The notes under the pieces are model-generated. The model searched no databases, was not told the origin of the DNA, and saw only the letters and a program-made list of their open reading frames with translations. A program made the position numbers and the translations under genes. 64,000 nucleotides of DNA, from the NCBI RefSeq assembly GCF_000425805.1, contig NZ_KE384454.1, positions 1-64,000 of the forward strand. Direction: 5' to 3'. Origin of the DNA: Pseudomonas vranovensis DSM 16006 (GTDB lineage Bacteria; Pseudomonadota; Gammaproteobacteria; Pseudomonadales; Pseudomonadaceae). Below, in pieces: positions 60,562 through 64,000 of the stretch (the stretch's first letter is position 1; every line of letters begins with the position of its first letter).

Positions 60562-61746
60562 TCAGTGTCTCTGGTACACGGTGACCACGCAGGCACCGCC
60601 CAGGCCGAGGTTGTGCTGCAGCGCCGTACGCGCGCCTCGTAGCTGACGCTGATCGGCGCTGCCGCGCAGTTGATGGGTCAGCTCGTAGCATTGCGCAAGG
60701 CCGGTGGCGCCCAGAGGGTGGCCCTTGGAGAGCAGGCCGCCGGATGGGTTGGTGACCCAGCGCCCGCCGTAGGTGTTGTCGCCATCGTTGACCAATTGCT
60801 CGCCGGCGCCTTCGGCGCACAGGCCCAGGCCTTCGTAGGTCAGCAGTTCGTTCTGGGCAAAGCAGTCGTGCAGTTCGATCACGTCGACGTCCTTGGGGCC
60901 GATGCCGGCCTGGTTGTAGGCAATGTCGGCGGCCATGCGGGTCATGTCGAAACCCACCACGCGGATCATGTCGTTGGCGTCATAGGTGCTGGGCAGGTCA
61001 GTGGTCAGGGCCTGGCCGGCGATCAGCACGTCGGTGCGCAAGCCGTGCTTTTTCGCGAAGGCCTCGGAGACCACGATGGCGGCCGCCGCGCCGCAGGTGG
61101 GCGGGCAGGCCATCAAGCGGGTCAGCACACCCTCCCAGAGCATTGGGGCGGCCAGCACGTCTTCGGCGCAGACCACATTGCGAAACACCGCCAGCGGGTT
61201 GTTGGCCGCATGGCGACTGGCCTTGGCGCGGATCTTGGCGAAGGTGGCCAGTTGAGTGCCGTACTTCTGCATGTGGGCATGGCCGGCACCGGCGAACTGA
61301 CGAATGGCTGTGGGCAACTCGGGCATGCCCACCAGCGCATTGGTCAGTTTCAAGGCGCGCTCGGTGGCCGGGGCGCGGTCGGTCCAGGCCGACTTCAGCG
61401 CGCCGGGGTTCATCTGCTCGAAGCCAAACGCCAGGGCGCAGTCCACCGCACCGCTCTGCACGGCCTGGCGGGCCAGGAACAGGGCACTGGAGCCAGTGGC
61501 GCAGTTGTTGTTGACGTTGACCAGGGCAATGCCGCTCATGCCTACCCGGTACAGGGCTTTCTGTCCGCAGGTGGAGTCGCCGTAGACATAACCGGCGTAG
61601 GCTTGCTGGAGGTGCTTGAAGTCCAGGCCGCAGTCGGCCAGGGCCAGGCGGATGGCCTGCTCGCCCATCACATCGTAGGGTTCATTGGTGCCAGGCTTTT
61701 TGAACGGGATCATGCCCACGCCAGCCACGAATACCTTGCTGCTCAT
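60562..61746 (-). CDS. SCP-x-type thiolase, module B (copy 3)
   Basis: A 394-residue thiolase, paralogue of 5863 and 15121. Cys82 in NVNNNCATGSSAL, VIELHDCFAQNELLTYEGLG, GGLLSKGHPLGATG and LQHNLGLGGACVV are intact. Differences in the middle (EDVLAAPMLWEGVLT instead of EDVMNDQVIWPGVMT) fall in the region that would shape the acyl pocket. It lies between the dehydrogenase (28-base gap) and the FAS1-like gene (26-base gap) in one operon. Confidence 0.92.
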   Translation of the reverse strand: MSSKVFVAGVGMIPFKKPGTNEPYDVMGEQAIRLALADCGLDFKHLQQAYAGYVYGDSTCGQKALYRVGMSGIALVNVNNNCATGSSALFLARQAVQSGAVDCALAFGFEQMNPGALKSAWTDRAPATERALKLTNALVGMPELPTAIRQFAGAGHAHMQKYGTQLATFAKIRAKASRHAANNPLAVFRNVVCAEDVLAAPMLWEGVLTRLMACPPTCGAAAAIVVSEAFAKKHGLRTDVLIAGQALTTDLPSTYDANDMIRVVGFDMTRMAADIAYNQAGIGPKDVDVIELHDCFAQNELLTYEGLGLCAEGAGEQLVNDGDNTYGGRWVTNPSGGLLSKGHPLGATGLAQCYELTHQLRGSADQRQLRGARTALQHNLGLGGACVVTVYQRH

Positions 61747-61774
61747 CGTATGTTCCTTGTTGTTTTTCCGAGGG

Positions 61775-62914
61775 TCAGAGCTTGCGCGCGATCAGTTCGC
61801 GCATTACTTCACTGGTGCCGCCGTAGATGCGGTTGACGCGCATGTCGACAAAGGCCCGGGCAATCGGGTACTCGAGCATGTAGCCGTAGCCGCCATGCAG
61901 CTGGACCATGTCGTCGATGCAGCGCGACAGGGTTTCGGTGGTGTGCAGCTTGGCAATCGCTGCCTCTTCGAGGGTCAGGCGCCGGCGCATGTGCTCGCCC
62001 AGGTAGTAGTCGACCATCACCCGCAGGGCGGTGGCCTGGACCTTGATGTCGGCGAGCTTGAATTTGCTGTTCTGAAAGTCCCACACGGTCTGATTGAAGG
62101 CCTTGCGCTCCTTCACGTAGTCCAGGGTCTGCTCGAGCAGGCGCTCGAGCTTGGCCGCCGCCGACACGGCAATGGAGAAGCGCTCCTGGGGCAGCTCAGC
62201 CATCAGGTAGCTGAAGCCCTGGCCTTCTTCGCCCAACCGGTTGGCAACCGGTACACGCACGTTGTCGAAGTACAGCTCGGCGGTGTCCTGGGCGTGCTGG
62301 CCGACTTTCTCCAACTTGCGGCCGCGCACAAACCCAGGGCGGTCGGTTTCCACTGCGATCAGGCTGATGCCCTTGGCGCCGGCGTCCGGGTCGGTCTTGC
62401 ACACCACCACGACCAGGTCGGCAGTCAGGCCGTTGCTGATGAAGGTCTTGCTGCCGTTGATCACATAGTCGTCGCCCTCGCGCACAGCGGTGGTGCGTAC
62501 CGCCTTGAGGTCGGAGCCGGTGCCAGGTTCGGTCATGGCAATGGCCAGGATGATTTCGCCAGCGCACACGCCGGGCAGCCATTTGCGCTTTTGTTCTTCC
62601 GTGCCGCAGCGGTTGATGTAGGGGGCGATGACGTCGGAGTGCATGCCAAAGTACGGGCCGCTCACACCGCAACGGGCGAACTCTTCGTTGAACACCGCGC
62701 AGTGGCCGAAGTCGCCGCCACCACCACCGTATTCGGTAGGCAGGCTGATGCCCAGCAAGCCTTCACGCCCAGCCTTGAGCCAGGTCTCGCGGTCGACCTG
62801 GCCGGCCTTGTCCCAGGCGGCCTGGCGCGGCAGGCATTCGCGCTCGAAAAAGCGGCGCACGGTGGTGCGGAACATTTCATGGTCTTCGCGCAGAACGGTT
62901 CGGGCAATGTGCAC
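61775..62914 (-). CDS. Acyl-CoA dehydrogenase, module B
   Basis: A 379-residue FAD acyl-CoA dehydrogenase with AIAMTEPGTGSDLKAVRT, the catalytic Glu position in GGYGYMLEYPIAR, and a RIYGGTSEVMRELIARKL end. The start is GTG 62914, 7 bases after GAGGAG. It is the first structural gene of module B, directly downstream of the LuxR-type regulator but separated by a hairpin. Closest in-window relative: the dehydrogenase at 4304-5452. Confidence 0.92.
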   Translation of the reverse strand: MHIARTVLREDHEMFRTTVRRFFERECLPRQAAWDKAGQVDRETWLKAGREGLLGISLPTEYGGGGGDFGHCAVFNEEFARCGVSGPYFGMHSDVIAPYINRCGTEEQKRKWLPGVCAGEIILAIAMTEPGTGSDLKAVRTTAVREGDDYVINGSKTFISNGLTADLVVVVCKTDPDAGAKGISLIAVETDRPGFVRGRKLEKVGQHAQDTAELYFDNVRVPVANRLGEEGQGFSYLMAELPQERFSIAVSAAAKLERLLEQTLDYVKERKAFNQTVWDFQNSKFKLADIKVQATALRVMVDYYLGEHMRRRLTLEEAAIAKLHTTETLSRCIDDMVQLHGGYGYMLEYPIARAFVDMRVNRIYGGTSEVMRELIARKL

Positions 62915-62984
62915 GCAGGTCTCCTCAACATGGCAGGCCCCTTGGGCCGGGCGTGAGGATTACGATAGGCGTGGGGCTTAGGCC

Positions 62985-63008
62985 AAACGCCACCCGAGGC
63001 GGGTGGCG
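62985..63008 (-). terminator. Hairpin between the module B regulator and its operon
   Basis: On the minus strand the stem CGCCACCC/GGGTGGCG (perfect 8 bp, 5-base loop, 62988-63008) is followed by TTTGG. It could partly terminate regulator transcripts before the acyl-CoA dehydrogenase gene. Confidence 0.55.
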
Positions 63009-63043
63009 GGGCCAGAAACACGGTGTGGACGAGGGGGTGTCGC

Positions 63044-64000
63044 TCAGGCGGGGGGCGAGTTGCTGTCGCTGGCTTGCAGGTCACGCATACGGGCGACGGC
63101 TTCATCACGGCTGCTGACACCCAGCTTGCTGTAGATATGGCTCAGGTGCCATTTCACGGTCTCAGGCGACAGCCCCAGGGCGCGGGCGATTTTCTTGTTG
63201 GGCAACGCTTGTGCAAGCAGATGCACCACTTCGAGCTCACGCTCGCTCAGCGGATCGATGCCGAGCGCAGCGGGCTTGCTCGGCGCTGCGCTGGAGGGCT
63301 TGTCGGTGGCAACTGCAGGGGCGGCGTCTTGCGCGGCCTGCAGGCGCTCGACATAGAACGCCAGCACCGGGTCAAGGCTTTCCCGACTGGCAACGGCGTC
63401 GATCAGTGCCATGCCCTTGGGGTGGGCGTCCAGCAGGCTGCGCAGCAGGCCGAAGCGTTGGCCGCGGCGCAGCGCTTCGAGGATTTTGTCCCGTGCGAGG
63501 TCCTGGTTGCCGCGCTCGGCCTCGACCACCGCGGCAAGCACGAGCAAGCGTACGGTGCCCAACTGGCGGCGGTGCCGTTCGCAGGTGCTGATCAGTTGAT
63601 CAAGACGCACCGCCGCACCCTCCAGGTCTCCCTGGGCGAGTTGCCAGCGCACCCGGGCATTTTCACTGAGGATATGAATTTCCTTGAGCGCCGTTTGCCC
63701 TGCATCCGGGTGGCGGGCGTCGAGGGCTTCGAGGCGGGTGAGCTTGGTTCGTGCCGCCGCGGTTTCGCCGAGGATCAGCAGCCAGCGCACCTGCCAGGTC
63801 AGGCAATAAGCCTGCAAGCGGTCCAGGCCCAGCTTGGTCGCGTACTCATCCAGGCGCTCGACGAAGGCAAAGGCCTCCTGCTGGTTGCCCGCCAGCCATT
63901 GCACGTTCCACAGCACCTGAAGCACGCGCAACACCGAATCGGGAATCGACACCCTTTCGAGGATGTCGACCCACCCCGAGAGCAAGGTGAACGCCTCATC
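63044..64000 (-). CDS. MalT-like LuxR-family regulator, C-terminal part (cut by window edge)
   Basis: The C-terminal 318 residues of a large MalT-type regulator. The frame stays open to base 64000, so the ATPase half lies outside the window. TPR-like helices are followed by a LuxR HTH containing NKKIARALGLSPETVKWHL and a YSKLGVSSRDEAVARM helix. It aligns with the C-terminal third of the regulator at 243-2993 (IPDSVL, DPVLAFY, NKKIAR). It lies upstream of the module B operon, which it probably activates. Confidence 0.88.
   Translation of the reverse strand, partial: DEAFTLLSGWVDILERVSIPDSVLRVLQVLWNVQWLAGNQQEAFAFVERLDEYATKLGLDRLQAYCLTWQVRWLLILGETAAARTKLTRLEALDARHPDAGQTALKEIHILSENARVRWQLAQGDLEGAAVRLDQLISTCERHRRQLGTVRLLVLAAVVEAERGNQDLARDKILEALRRGQRFGLLRSLLDAHPKGMALIDAVASRESLDPVLAFYVERLQAAQDAAPAVATDKPSSAAPSKPAALGIDPLSERELEVVHLLAQALPNKKIARALGLSPETVKWHLSHIYSKLGVSSRDEAVARMRDLQASDSNSPPA

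Overview
The window is a high-GC, densely coded stretch of bacterial chromosome that fits a Pseudomonas, most likely of the P. putida/fluorescens lineage. The reasons are the strong G/C third-position bias, Shine-Dalgarno starts, a pqi operon, a pel operon headed by pelX (known from P. protegens and absent from the P. aeruginosa operon), DUF1302/DUF1329/DUF2388 proteins, and several short palindromic intergenic repeats of the kind common in P. putida. I see no rRNA, tRNA, CRISPR array, transposase or integrase.

Module A (243-17293) is a lipid-type acyl-CoA degradation region. A MalT-like LuxR regulator (+) converges on a minus-strand thioesterase/enoyl-CoA hydratase/acyl-CoA dehydrogenase operon. 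A plus-strand run follows: SCP-x-type thiolase, FAS1-like dehydratase, MaoC hydratase, SDR dehydrogenase, acyl-CoA dehydrogenase, AMP-dependent acyl-CoA ligase, DUF1302 and DUF1329 envelope proteins, and a second SCP-x-type thiolase. A minus-strand enoyl-CoA hydratase closes it. Module B (58811-64000, minus strand, running off the right edge) holds paralogues of the same set: LuxR, acyl-CoA dehydrogenase, thiolase, FAS1-like dehydratase, MaoC, SDR. The chemistry (separate MaoC hydratase and SDR plus SCP-x thiolase) resembles peroxisomal MFE-2/SCPx beta-oxidation of branched or ring-bearing acyl-CoAs; the substrate cannot be read from the sequence.

Between the modules are a class II aldolase (17450-18211) and a complete pelXABCDEFG exopolysaccharide operon (18817-31970). 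PelA catalytic residues and the PelD c-di-GMP RxxD site are conserved, and an AT-rich, repeat-bearing leader lies upstream. Next come a small secreted protein, a phytanoyl-CoA-dioxygenase-like protein, a tandem Usp, an MscS channel, succinate-semialdehyde dehydrogenase with a divergent LysR regulator, a DUF3302/HlyD pair, an AI-2E family transporter and a pqiA-pqiA-pqiB-pqiC lipid-transport operon.

From 44.6 to 58.8 kb there are envelope and stress functions: a DUF2092 protein and a low-complexity exported protein, a Tat-exported aldo/keto reductase with an ADP/ATP-carrier-like MFS protein, and MipA followed by an OmpR-type response regulator and histidine kinase. The mipA promoter region carries four CTTGA repeats at exact 11-bp spacing, a likely regulator-binding array. 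Then follow a PotE-like antiporter with a solute-binding protein, two small proteins, exonuclease III, an Na+/H+ antiporter and several small lipoproteins or exported proteins.

The most interesting items are the duplicated regulator-plus-beta-oxidation modules, the CTTGA array at mipA, and operator-like palindromes at 18652, 37419 and 46003.
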